From the NCBI GenBank assembly GCA_029747585.1, contig JAPEVF010000316.1, forward strand, positions 1 to 51,216: a DNA stretch of 51,216 nucleotides. Direction: 5' to 3'. The stretch comes from Pleurotus djamor (lineage: Eukaryota; Basidiomycota; Agaricomycetes; Agaricales; Pleurotaceae). Shown here one piece after another: positions 11,182-21,096 of the stretch. Numbering within the stretch: position 1 is the stretch's first letter; every line of letters starts with the position of its first letter. A program made the translations under genes and the position numbers. The notes beneath the pieces were generated by a model. It worked only from the letters and a program-made list of their open reading frames with translations. It did not search any database and was not told the origin of the DNA.

Positions 11182-14100
11182 ACCCTTGCAGTCGACCGTC
11201 AAGCCACTCGTCCGCGTCTTAGAACGCACGCGTGATCTTTTCTCGTTCGTTCGTTCGTTCTTGCTTGCTTCGCTATGTACTCGTCCTTTACCGTCCTGCT
11301 CTTGCTCGTTGCTTTCTTGCTTACTTTGCTATGTACTTGCTCTCTCCCGTCTCGCACTCTGTAAACCCTGCTGTACAAGTCCTAGCCTCATGTTGTTTGT
11401 TTCTGTATTGAGCGGTTACCGAGTTGGGGTGCCGACGCTGGCCGGCGCTTCTCGCGGCCTTGTGACCGGCCAGTGTGAATTCAGACTGAGAATATCCATC
11501 ACTTTCCATCATAAACGTTGATTCGATGATGAAAGTTCGATGTACACTTACGTGCATCGATAATCCACAGAGCCCGGGTCGAGACAACGTGGTTGCATGG
11601 GACTACCCACTTCCAACGACACAACGACACGGTTGTACTTGATTCTTCGGGATGAATCGAACACCGGATGTGCGAAACGAGCACGGTCGAACCTGATCTG
11701 CTACAGAGTAGAACAGTCACTCCCTCCCGCGGCTCATCTCAAGCTGAGAGAACGGTCAATGGATGGTACTTATGATTGATATTGGATTGATATTACCAAC
11801 TTGTGGTCGCACGCATGCTGCGATGTAGGCGTGAGGTTGAGTAGATCCAGGTTCCCATCTTCATCCAAGTCATGATAAGGTATGTCGCGCTTTTTATTTT
11901 AGTGAACGGGAGGACTTACAAGTCTTTTATTTCGACTGACTGAGCACCGAAGAGGGCTTGTCACCATGCATCCGGGATGGGCGTTTTGACATGACATTGG
12001 GGGATAAACGCGAGCGACCCTTGTCGTTGCCTGAGGTGCTCTTTCCATTTCATACCGTACAATATCGTGGGGCCGTCGTAGCGAGTTCGTCAGTATGGCT
12101 GCCGGGACGTAGCTAGCACCATAATTCAAGTGGTTCTCGGGAGCCACTCAACTGAGAAAGGGGACTGTCAATGTCAACCTACTCAGCGTATCGTCTTGCC
12201 CACCTCGATGTCAAAGGCTGAACGGGAGAACTGGCTTGGATAGGAAGTTCGTTGGGCGTCCCCTAGTTGGGAATGATATATAACGTCAGCTATGTTCATT
12301 ACACTTACACTTCGTCGACGTACCGCAAATCTTGGGTTAAAGAGTGATGTTTGAAAAAGGATCGGTTTGTCCGCACATTTCGCGTGACATCTGCCAGAGC
12401 TTTCGCATCGATGTTCATGGTACTTGTCGACGACCGTTGAACGACTACAGCGATATCTTCAGAGGGGAAATATATGAACAGTCGAAAGAAACATTGGAGA
12501 ACGCCTCGTACGTACCCTTCTGCTTTGTTGTACTGTCTGCATGTGAGTCAAATCCCATTATTCAATGGATGACTTTCCGCAGGATCTAGAAATCCAGATT
12601 TCGCATCAAATCCAAAGTTTAACGACCGAATGGTGTTTAGTATCTTCGCGCTAACCCGTTGACACAAGTTGTACCAAATTTCAGACTTCGTTCAAAACCC
12701 AATGTTTGCCGTTGAGTCTGCGAGCAGCAACAACTTGGGCTATTGGCTGACTGCCATCCAGTGGAGGAAGGAGTGGGAAAGGGTAGCATCCAACAACGTG
12801 CCATCCGGGCACCGTCAGGTTGAGAATCTCGAGCAAATTGGGCTGTCTTCAAGTGCGGCTTCTAACTTCCCCCCTCTAAGGGGGAAATCCCAGTCATGGC
12901 AAGTCCCAGAGAGATTTCCGTCGTACTCTGAGAGTTCTTAGAGCATGCAAACGAGGAGGGGTGTGAATTTATGGATGGGATGGTGTCCAACGATGAGTTG
13001 GGTTCAGCCGCGGACAATGAAATCAGCGTTTCCAGAGGGCAAAATGTTTGGAAGGGGGGTCGACCCCCCTTCCAGATAAAAATCTGAAAGAGCATGTCGA
13101 CGACGACCTGAGCTCGAAAAGCGCTGACGTGAGGCACCATTTAGCCATCCTGGGACATTTAGGAAAATATTTAGATTTAGAAACGCTTTCTAAATTCTGC
13201 GGAAAGTCATCCAATGATTCTATCGGCGATCGTGGTATTGCGGGCTCAGTGCTCACCACTCACCGCTCGATGCTCAGAGGTCATTCAATTGATGGCGCCC
13301 TCTGATTGGATTCTTTAGTCTGAATAGAGAGGGGGATGGAGAATGCACTTCGTTCGCCATAGCCACTGATAATTCCAGAGGCAAATCGGAGCTGCTTGCC
13401 AAGAAGGGAACGGCAATGATAATTCGGTACGCGCTGGGCCGGGGAACCAGCTCGTCCTATTCTCAGAGGATCGACTATCATAGAGGTTGGTTTCCAGCCT
13501 ACAGCTCGTCTAGTGCTTATGTGTTGCCGTATATCGATGGTTCTGTTGACTTCGACCATATTGAGCTCCGACGAACTGAACATCGAAGCGCTTCGCGAAC
13601 CGACTACTTTCTCACCTAACAAGGTCTGCCCTCTAACTCTCTCAATTGGTACCGCGCCAAAGGAGCACCAGTGGGCCCTCCGCTTGCTTCTCCTTCCCAG
13701 TTGTGCACATTTTCGTGCGCTAAACGTTTGTGCAGCTCCTGAATGTCTTTGAGAGTCAATGACGACTCTGAGGAGACTGTCGGGGAGTAGCTTGAAGTAC
13801 CCCCTCGGGCCCCTGTGCGTCATGACTGGGACCACTCGGTAATCAGCTTGTCTCTCCTAAGTTATTACATAACAGCTTCAACGCACCTGATTGGCCATCC
13901 GAGGTGCCCGACTAGAAGCCGAACTGAGTCAACTCGGATGCTTCAGTTCGTTCACTACCGAGCGGTTAATTTAGTTGCGTTAGCAGACGTCGTCGTTGAT
14001 TGTGCCACCCACCCTACCCTTGCCACCTTGCTCTGACCGTATCATCTCCGTCTGCTAGCCTCGTCTGACTACTTTCTCCTCCGACTTCCCTCCTCAATTC

Positions 14101-14804
14101 CAACCAACCATACCCAACGCACCGATTAACCTCAGTAGTGTTCAACACTTCTGTCTAGTACTTTGTGCCTCACGCCTCTCGCTGCCGTTTGTGTTATGGG
14201 TAAGTTGGTGTAAGCACCGGACAGACCTGGGGGATTATGACTGAACATCTCAAAATCACTCCTTGTAATCCTCCGTCTACCTCAAAAGCCGGGTTGCATT
14301 GTCTGCGTTCAACATCCCAGCCCTGGGCCACTCTGGTGATCCCACTGAAATTGGATACCGGGCGACATCGACCTCCTTGCTGTTCCTTGCTTTGCTTTGC
14401 TCTTGGTCCCGTTGGTGCATGGTTCTGCGACCTCGGGAATGGACTGTCGGTGAAGGCCCAAAATGGGTTGGAGTCTGCAAAATCTCTTGTCCTCTCTTTT
14501 TTGCACGTTTTTTGGGCCTTTTGTTGCAGAAGCCTAGCCAAAACCGGACGGCTACCGAGCTTTGGGTCAAAACGCGAGAGGACGTCGCAAACCCATCGCG
14601 GCTCAGCCTTCTTTCTACCCGGGCGTCTGAACTCTGTGGCATTCGCAACCACAGACCGCTGGCTTCTACATCAAACAGGAGGCCTTCCGTGGTTGAAAAA
14701 GGGAGTAACATCGCTGGGCGGTTGTCTTTCCTAATTTGGAATCCTTTTGGCTCTCGTGGTATTTAACGAGTGCTCACACCTGGTTCTTCATCCTCTTGGC
14801 CATT
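11182..14804. other. Intergenic, no gene supported; pyrimidine-rich and palindromic DNA
   Basis: Just after the gene ending at 11181 come CGTT and CTTG repeats and a short duplicated stretch (CTTGCTT...CGCTATGTACT-like, about 11250-11340). Open frames at 12344-12589, 13281-13835 (minus) and overlapping frames on both strands at 14194-14766 show no domain. A 26-bp perfect palindrome lies at 13049-13074. The stretch has no recognisable transposon genes. Confidence 0.4.
13049..13074. repeat. 26-bp perfect palindrome
   Basis: The two halves are exact reverse complements about a central TCGA (13060-13063), with six G then six C flanking the centre and no spacer. It can form a hairpin or cruciform. 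No gene was assigned around it. Confidence 0.9.
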
Positions 14805-15391
14805 ATGAACATCCAAGTCGCCAACATCGCCTCCAGACTTTCTCCAGGTCAATCTGTTGAGATCGGTGACATCCTCGTCCCTTTACCTTCTGGCCTCCTC
14901 CGCGTGGCTGCCAACATCCGAAACGGCATCGTCTACTCGACCAACATGAACCCTCCGTTTTTACTTGGACAACAATTCGTCGTTGGGGAAGGTGGAATTA
15001 ACGTCTTGGTCTTCAACATGGCCTCTGTCCTTCAGGATGGAACTGAGAGCCGGTATGTCGGCCTGCGCTCGTGATCGCTCATTTATGCCAACTTTTTTTT
15101 TTTATTCTGCAGCCCTCACACCACCACCCATAGCCGACTCTCAAGCATCTCCCTGGCGGCGATGCAAGATTATGTTCAAAGCAATGCACTCATGCTCTTT
15201 ACTGCGTTGGGCTTCCCTCAAGGCTTCTATGTTGTTGGAGAGTTCCAGAGGCAGGCGAATATGTTCCCACNGTGTTGGGGGAATCGTTGTGCGCATGCAG
15301 GTCTCCGAAAATGAAAATGCCGCCGCCGGGGCAGCTTGTAAGTGCTCATTTTGCTCAGATGCAGGAATCTAATCAGACCTCATCTCAAGAA
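14805..15391 (+). CDS. Unknown ~157-residue protein, paralogue C of a three-member family
   Basis: Third copy of the family. Exons 14805-15052, 15113-15337 and 15390-15391; introns of 60 and 52 nt. Exon 1 encodes MNIQVANIASRLSPGQSVEI and GDILVPLPSGLLRVAANIRN; it is seven codons longer at the N-terminus than the other two copies. Exon 2 encodes SISLAAMQDYVQSNALML, GFPQGFYVVGEFQRQANMF and a VGGIVVRM block. A single N at 15271 breaks the frame; reading without it restores the family sequence, so it looks like an inserted ambiguous base. The last intron (GTAAGT, CTAAT branch, CAAG) again splits the stop as T|AA. Upstream, 14194-14766 is unassigned. Function is unknown. Confidence 0.72.
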
Positions 15392-16081
15392 TATGTCACT
15401 ATCTCCCCTCGTTTTGGACGTTTTTGTGACCATTTGTTTGATTTGTCTTGCTATCTAGAGTACCTTTGCTGTCTTTGTTGCTGTGTATCGTCTTGCTCTG
15501 TGTTTGCTTTCTGCTGCTCGTATATCCGCTCTCATACTACTTGAACCTCTGTTTTGCGTTTAGTCTGTTTTCGATGATCCCTGGTTTTATGTCCGATTGC
15601 TTTGACTCTGCTTTGTTTTCTTATGCATTTTGTACCCTCTGTCACGTTGTAGATCTCGCCAGGTGCTTTTGAATATAATATGGCTCTACTGCCCCGTCCG
15701 ACGTTCCTACCTCCTTGGTGTTTGAGGTCGCAACGTCGCATGCTGTTGAGAGGAGGATCAGGCGCTTAACCTGATGCACGAGGCCGCCGTGAGGCTACCC
15801 ACTTTCCCGAAGGCCAAGCAGTGGGATGTGTCCAACGTATTTCTCTAGCTTGATGGCCCGCCTCAATGAATTCAAGTTCGCTACGCTCAGCAGACGCGAC
15901 GAAGGCTACGCCAAGTTCTGTTTCCGTGACGCTTTGGGAATCGTACTTGCAACATAGGGAACACCCCTGTAAACTAGGCGCTTACTGTTTTGTGATCATT
16001 TGTTGCCACAACCAACTGCAAACCCACTGACCACCCTCCACCGACAGACGATTCCACTTACGCGACTTTCCGGCTCCAAAA
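15392..16081. other. Intergenic; pyrimidine-rich 3' region of the upstream gene, then NDC1 upstream region
   Basis: 15400-15700 is rich in T/C runs (TTTGTTTGATTTGTCTTGC and similar), like the region after the paralogue at 10583-11181. No conserved protein was seen. Confidence 0.4.
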
Positions 16082-18326
16082 ATGTCGAACGGTACGCCTC
16101 GAGGGATCCAGGTCCGTGCGCTACCATCAGCGTTTGCGACGAAAGCTACGCCGTCTGTTCCATCCGCGGCGGAGACGTATGAACCGCTTGCGAAATCTAT
16201 CTTGCAGAGACGACTTACGCAGGATGTTTCGGCTCGTGGTGCGCTTTGCTGCTGGGGTGCTGCTTCAATATGGTCGATGTGGTCACACTCGGGGTCGGGG
16301 CTGGGGAGTCTTTTGTTGAATGTTGTCATGCCTCGTACGCTGCTCTACGCGTGCAGCTTCTGGGTGCTTGCTTGCTTGCCGGCAATATTTCTGCGCAAGA
16401 AATACCTGACTGGTGCGTTTCTTAGTGCGTTTCTGGCTTGACTTGGCTGCTTATCTTGTCAAGGTTAGCTACCTCTGCTGTTGCTAGTTCGCCATCGAAA
16501 ACTCTTTCTTTGTCATTATCAAAACCGACAACCATACAGTCAATCGTGATATACTGTGTCTCTGCGCTGCTTATTGCTGCTGTACACGCGATGACATCGT
16601 CAGACGCGAGGCTGACTTTGTTCGTAAAATCACGGTGAGCACCAGAGACTCTTACCTGCGAGAATTCCAATGAACTTTTGCCACAGAAAGCACCCCCACT
16701 ACCTAAATGGTCGTCTTCTCTTCCTCCTATGCTCCCAAATCTTCGTCGCGCTTGCCTTCACTATGCGCACTGTCATGCTTGATCGATTCGTCTTCCGCAC
16801 CAAAACATCCTCAACCACCATCGCGTCATTCGCCCTCCCGAACTATGCCAGAGCGGCTGTCGTTGCGGCCCTTCTGACGTCCATCGCGCTGCCCGTATCT
16901 ATGCTTTCCTTTACTGTCGCGAGAGTGATTTTACTCCCCATCATCTTCAAGATCCCATTCGTACCCGTGTTTTTGAAACCTTTCATGGCACATTTCCTTC
17001 GTTCACCTTGGCATATGTTGATGCCTTTCCGATATGCTGCCCTCCTTTCTCGGTGCTGGTTCTTGGGGACAACCACGGTCGCTCTGTGGGAAGTGTCGAA
17101 CGCCCTCTTCGACCACTTTGTCCCTCAACAAGTCACCGTGGCCTCCATGTCCGCGGACCCGGTCCTCACCCTCATATCCGGGGCTACTTCAGACGACCTG
17201 ATCATGAAGCACTTTGCATACGCAGAACTCAAAGATCTATCTGCCGATGATTCCTCCAACGGTGTTGCTCGTCGGGCGACTCTGTTCAACGATCAGAAAT
17301 ATATGCCGAACCTTTGGAGTACCCTGGCGAAAGATGGGCTGACGCTTCTTGGACGCGATTATCAGCTGTTCCTTCGACGTGGTGGACCCGCCCCTCCTGT
17401 ACCCGCCGCGGCACCAGCCCCTCCACCCCCTCAACCAATGTTCCCTTCAACCCCCAAGAAGCTGATCGAGAAGCCTATATACCAGTCGCACAAGCAGTCA
17501 CCCATTCGAAACGTCATCGATTCTCTGGCAGCGGACGGCTCGATCGCGCAAGCCATTGATGAAGCGCATGTGCCTGAAATATTCAAGTCTGTCACCCAGG
17601 TTATCGAGCCTGCTGGCACGGTTGCAAAGGAGGAGGTTCAGAAAGTGCAGGAGGCTGGGAAGGGGGCTGTTGGGACGTTGAAGACGCTGGTGCATGAGGG
17701 TGTTGCTGATGCTGTGACGAAGTATGCACCTGCGTGGGTACATGATGCGTCGGAGTCTTGGAAGAGTTGGTGGACGAGGGAGAGGGAGAGTAAGTTGGCT
17801 GAAGCGTGTGTGCCGAATAGACAGTTGGATGCGTTGATCATTGAAGGTTCGTGGCCGCTACTCCTACCCCTTGCTCTCCCGTCTTATTGGTCTGTTTTGA
17901 CGTACAGTTCTGGCCAACCTCACTTGCGCGTCGTTGACTGAAGACCGCTATGGCGTCGTCCAACGAGACATTCCGAAAATACTTGAGGCCTTCCTTGCCT
18001 TTCTCTCGGAAATTGAAGCCTATCAAAAGGACATCAACGCGATGTACACACCACCACCGACGGATAAACGAGTCACCGTCAAAGAGCTTGAGGAAAGCGA
18101 GTATATCCGAGGGCAGGTAGAAGCTGCTGGGGAGGCTTTGGGTGTCGTCGCTGACGGTCAGCTATTTTTCACAAGTGTGCAAATTTGATGTGTGCTCACG
18201 ATGGTTCTTGTAGCTCTCAAAGATGGTGTGGCGAGTATCGTTCGTACCTTCGGCGACAAGCTCCTTGCGTTCAAATTTCCACCAAGGACAGCGAACAAAT
18301 TGCAAACCTTCATGGACTATTGCTAA
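16082..18326 (+). CDS. NDC1: Nucleoporin NDC1 (Ndc1/Nup family integral membrane protein)
   Basis: Polytopic nuclear-envelope protein that anchors nuclear pore complexes and, in fungi, also spindle pole bodies. Five exons: 16082-16412, 16469-16634, 16687-17846, 17908-18156 and 18214-18326 give 672 residues, with all phases closing. The N-terminal part (YEPLAKSILQRRL) leads into about six hydrophobic segments, including those around LLLNVVMPRTLLYACSFWVL, TIQSIVIYCVSALLIAAVHA and VVAALLTSIALPVSMLSFTV. The cytosolic half has the family block DPVLTLISGATSDDLIMKHF, followed by YAELKDLS, a Pro/Ala-rich linker (about residues 400-430) and the C-terminal KLLAFKFPPRTANKLQTFMD end. Length matches fungal NDC1 (roughly 600-700). 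The N-terminal exon is the least certain part. Confidence 0.88.
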
Positions 18327-18954
18327 CGACCAAAAACGACACGTCTTGTGATGCATCTGCTGTGACATTACCTACTCAATAATATTATTTCCTTGCTATA
18401 TTGTCTAGCTTCAAACCGACCTTTGCGATCATGTCGGTCTTTCTACTGGTTGTCTGATGACGAGTAGTGACTTTGATGGAATTGGTACGTATGTTCGGAG
18501 GACGGATAGCACGCTAAGGATTCCCTGGCATGCGCACTTCACGAGGCGACGTAGAAGCATAGGTATGCCCTCTCTGTTTCCACGTTTTCATTGCCTACTC
18601 TAACGCTCTTTATGTTTCTACGGTCAGTGGCTTTAGTCTGGATTACCTCGGATGATCATTCTGTGGTCATCATACCATCCTACAGGAAAGCCTCGCCACG
18701 ATGGTAGATGAGACGTACGACATTCGGTTTCAGATGGGTGAATGATTGGGATGCATGATCAAAGTATCTTCCCGGGATCCAGAACACTTCATGCAAGGCT
18801 CAGATATGTATAGCAATCGGATGAGAGATCGAGCGGTCCCACAAAGACAGACTGGCCAAACTTCGTTTCCCACCAATTCAGAGCCTTCTTAACTTTCCTC
18901 AGCAAAGTCCCCACCTATCAGCACGTTCTTTCACAGTCTCAAATAAAGCTGAAG
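18327..18954. other. Intergenic, no gene supported
   Basis: No open frame of note. Probably NDC1 3' end and the promoter of the secreted-protein gene starting at 18955. Confidence 0.45.
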
Positions 18955-19509
18955 ATGCGCCTCCAGACCGTCTTTGTCACTCTTGCCGTCTTTGCTTTGG
19001 AAGTTCTTGGTGCCCCAGCTGGTACAGTAAGCCTAGTTGTATATGAGCGCAGCCCTACCCTAATTCGCCTCTCAGGTCCATGAACTGCAGCGTCGTGCTG
19101 TTGTACCACAGTTCGCTCACACCGAGGTGGGCTTGAACAGGAATGATATGAGGCGTGCGGCTGCGGATGCAGCCGTCACTGCGCTCCTGGGACCTGTGCA
19201 AGGCCTCCTCAAAATCCCCGAAAATGTTCAAGTGACTATTACCAACGATTTCCACGTTAGTGGGTCCGATACTGAGCCGCATGTCACCTTCAACTTCAAC
19301 TTCGATGATTCTGTCTGTAAGACAGGCAAGAACTGCGTTGGCCATGCTTACATGGCAGGCAGTCCCAAGGGCTTAGGCAAGGTAATTTATAATTTTGACT
19401 GATTCTTGTTGGAAAAGCGTGGAGTTGGATGAGCGTTGATTGTACTTTGTTTCTTCAGATCTTTGATGGTGGTGACAAGAAGACGGGCAAGACGCTCTAC
19501 GCAGCGTAG
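18955..19509 (+). CDS. Small secreted protein of unknown family (142 residues)
   Basis: Exons 18955-19026, 19076-19381 and 19459-19509; introns of 49 and 77 nt. The first 20 residues (MRLQTVFVTLAVFALEVLGA) form a signal peptide with a likely cut after LGA, so the mature protein should be exported. The mature part begins VHELQRR, which could be a second basic processing site, then RNDMRRAAADAAVTALLGPV, a beta-rich run (VQVTITNDFHVSG, HVTFNFNFDDSV), a two-cysteine loop (CKTGKNC) and KIFDGGDKKTGKTLYAA. I do not recognise a family. It could be a small secreted effector-type or wall-associated protein, which is inference from size and signal only. The donor at 19027 was chosen because the alternative at 19022 gives an immediate stop. 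Confidence 0.72.
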
Positions 19510-21096
19510 AAGGTATGCCCACGGCGGCTTTCTGCAGACCGTTTATTGATACAGTTCGATTCTAGTCGATTACAAGGATCTTGCGGCTGAAGGAGGCTTG
19601 TATCGCAATTCTGCGGCCTGCTCCACATCTCTAGGGATATCGTATCAGGAAACCGAACCCGTACCTGTGGACACTGAATCCATTGTATCATCTTCCTGAA
19701 CGACCTACTTCTTTCCCCCGGTGTCTCCTTGGTGCACTCTGACGCGTATGGGCGTCCCAATATGAATTATGAATGCCGCGATTGGCATATTAACAAGCCA
19801 CTGAACTTCGTCCAGGAAATCGTTCCTTTGCCTTGTGTCCCATTAAAATAAGCGAACAAACAGTTTGTAGTGTGATGCAGGATGGCGCAAACGTCCAGGT
19901 CAGTATCATTGCCGCCATCATATCTGGCTCTAAGACTCCTCGTTCACATGTTTCCTTGCAGCCGATGGTTACCATCATGCGGGCCTCTGAGGGCGACCGA
20001 ACGCTTTGCGTTGCGATCGGTGCGCCAGGACAGCAGGCAGTTATCATATCAGGCACAGCTCGGGAGATGAGTGACATCAGTGGTAGGCGAAGGAGTTGTT
20101 GGTCTTGCTTCCGAGTCGGACGAGCGAATCCGAATGAACACTGTCATTCCCAAGTCGAGTAAGGCTCACGCATGGTCCCTCATATACATACATACTGCAC
20201 CCGCTCTTTTCGATTCTCTGGACCGACCCCGAACCCAACATCCTGCTCTGTTTTGGTGCAGTCTCTTCTAACTCTGCCCATCACTGCCAGCAGTCTAGCA
20301 TGTCGGTCCGAGGGATGATAGTGACTGAGCGCATTATTTCCATTGGTCAAATGAAGATTTGATGGTGGTGCTCAGCTACGCGAACAGGTGTGTGTATCTC
20401 GCGTATATGGGTTGGGTGATCAATTACTGATGGGCCTGCCCTTTCTGTTCGAAGCGCTCTACCCGCCTTTGTTGCCTTGTGACCTACTAGTCTTCGATGC
20501 ACATGTGAGTCTTGTTGATGTCTTCGCTTGCTCATACTTATGAAGCGTCGGTATCTCAGTCCAATGCAAAGTATAGCTCATATCTCACACTTCAACGTTT
20601 CGCTGGCACATACAATTCGATCAGATTTTGCCACACTGCACACGAGCGTAAGTCTAAATTTGTTCTAGCTGTTGGTAAGGAGAGATAATCAGTCAATCAA
20701 GCCATATCATGGTCGGGGAACTTCTAATGGAGAAGCAGCGAACTCNTTTTTTACGTCCGCGAGGTGTGCTTCCACATGGTTACATCGGCGAACAGCCTGG
20801 GTTATGTTGTTTTTTCTCATCCACCACTCAGACTCGCCAGAAAGCATGTCCTGGGAAGCGAGGACCGAATTTGATACGACTGGCAGGGAGTTTATCGTTG
20901 CCCGTTCAGTATGACCTTTGCCTAGATGGGTTTCATCTGACTCTGGAGCTATCCCTCGAGGTGAATCCATGTTCATTTGCCGTGTGACACTTGAAAGAAG
21001 CCAGTATAAATGGGGACGGGGAGGTTTAGCGTCCAGTTGGTTTCGCCCTTCTCCTCCCTCACTTGACAGGCGTCCTGTTCATCTTACCCCCTTGCC
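19510..21096. other. Mostly non-coding; one weak candidate ORF inside
   Basis: Apart from the candidate at 19875-20162 nothing coding was recognised. An N at 20746 lies in an open but featureless stretch. The last 100 bases (TATAAATGGGG at about 21004, then pyrimidine-rich DNA) look like the promoter of the transporter gene starting at 21097. Confidence 0.4.
19875..20162 (+). CDS. Weak candidate small protein of unknown function
   Basis: An open frame begins MQDGANVQ and continues to a stop at 20160-20162. A segment at about 19899-19961 starts GTCAGT and ends TTGCAG and is a multiple of three long, so the frame stays open with or without splicing. Spliced, MQDGANVQ joins PMVTIMRASEGDRTLCVAIG and APGQQAVIISGTARE, which reads like genuine protein. 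No signal peptide, no family and no second copy to support it, so this may be chance. Confidence 0.25.
   Translation: MQDGANVQVSIIAAIISGSKTPRSHVSLQPMVTIMRASEGDRTLCVAIGAPGQQAVIISGTAREMSDISGRRRSCWSCFRVGRANPNEHCHSQVE

Noticed and set aside
11240..11345. CGTT/CTTG repeats as a tandem array or CRISPR-like element
   Set aside because: Units are short and irregular without equal spacers; simple low-complexity DNA after a gene.
13281..13835. Minus-strand open frame of 184 codons
   Set aside because: No recognisable domain, no paralogue, no supporting splice structure; overlapping frames on the other strand are equally open.
14194..14766. Overlapping long frames on both strands
   Set aside because: Four overlapping frames are open at once without conserved motifs, which fits a stop-poor composition rather than a gene.
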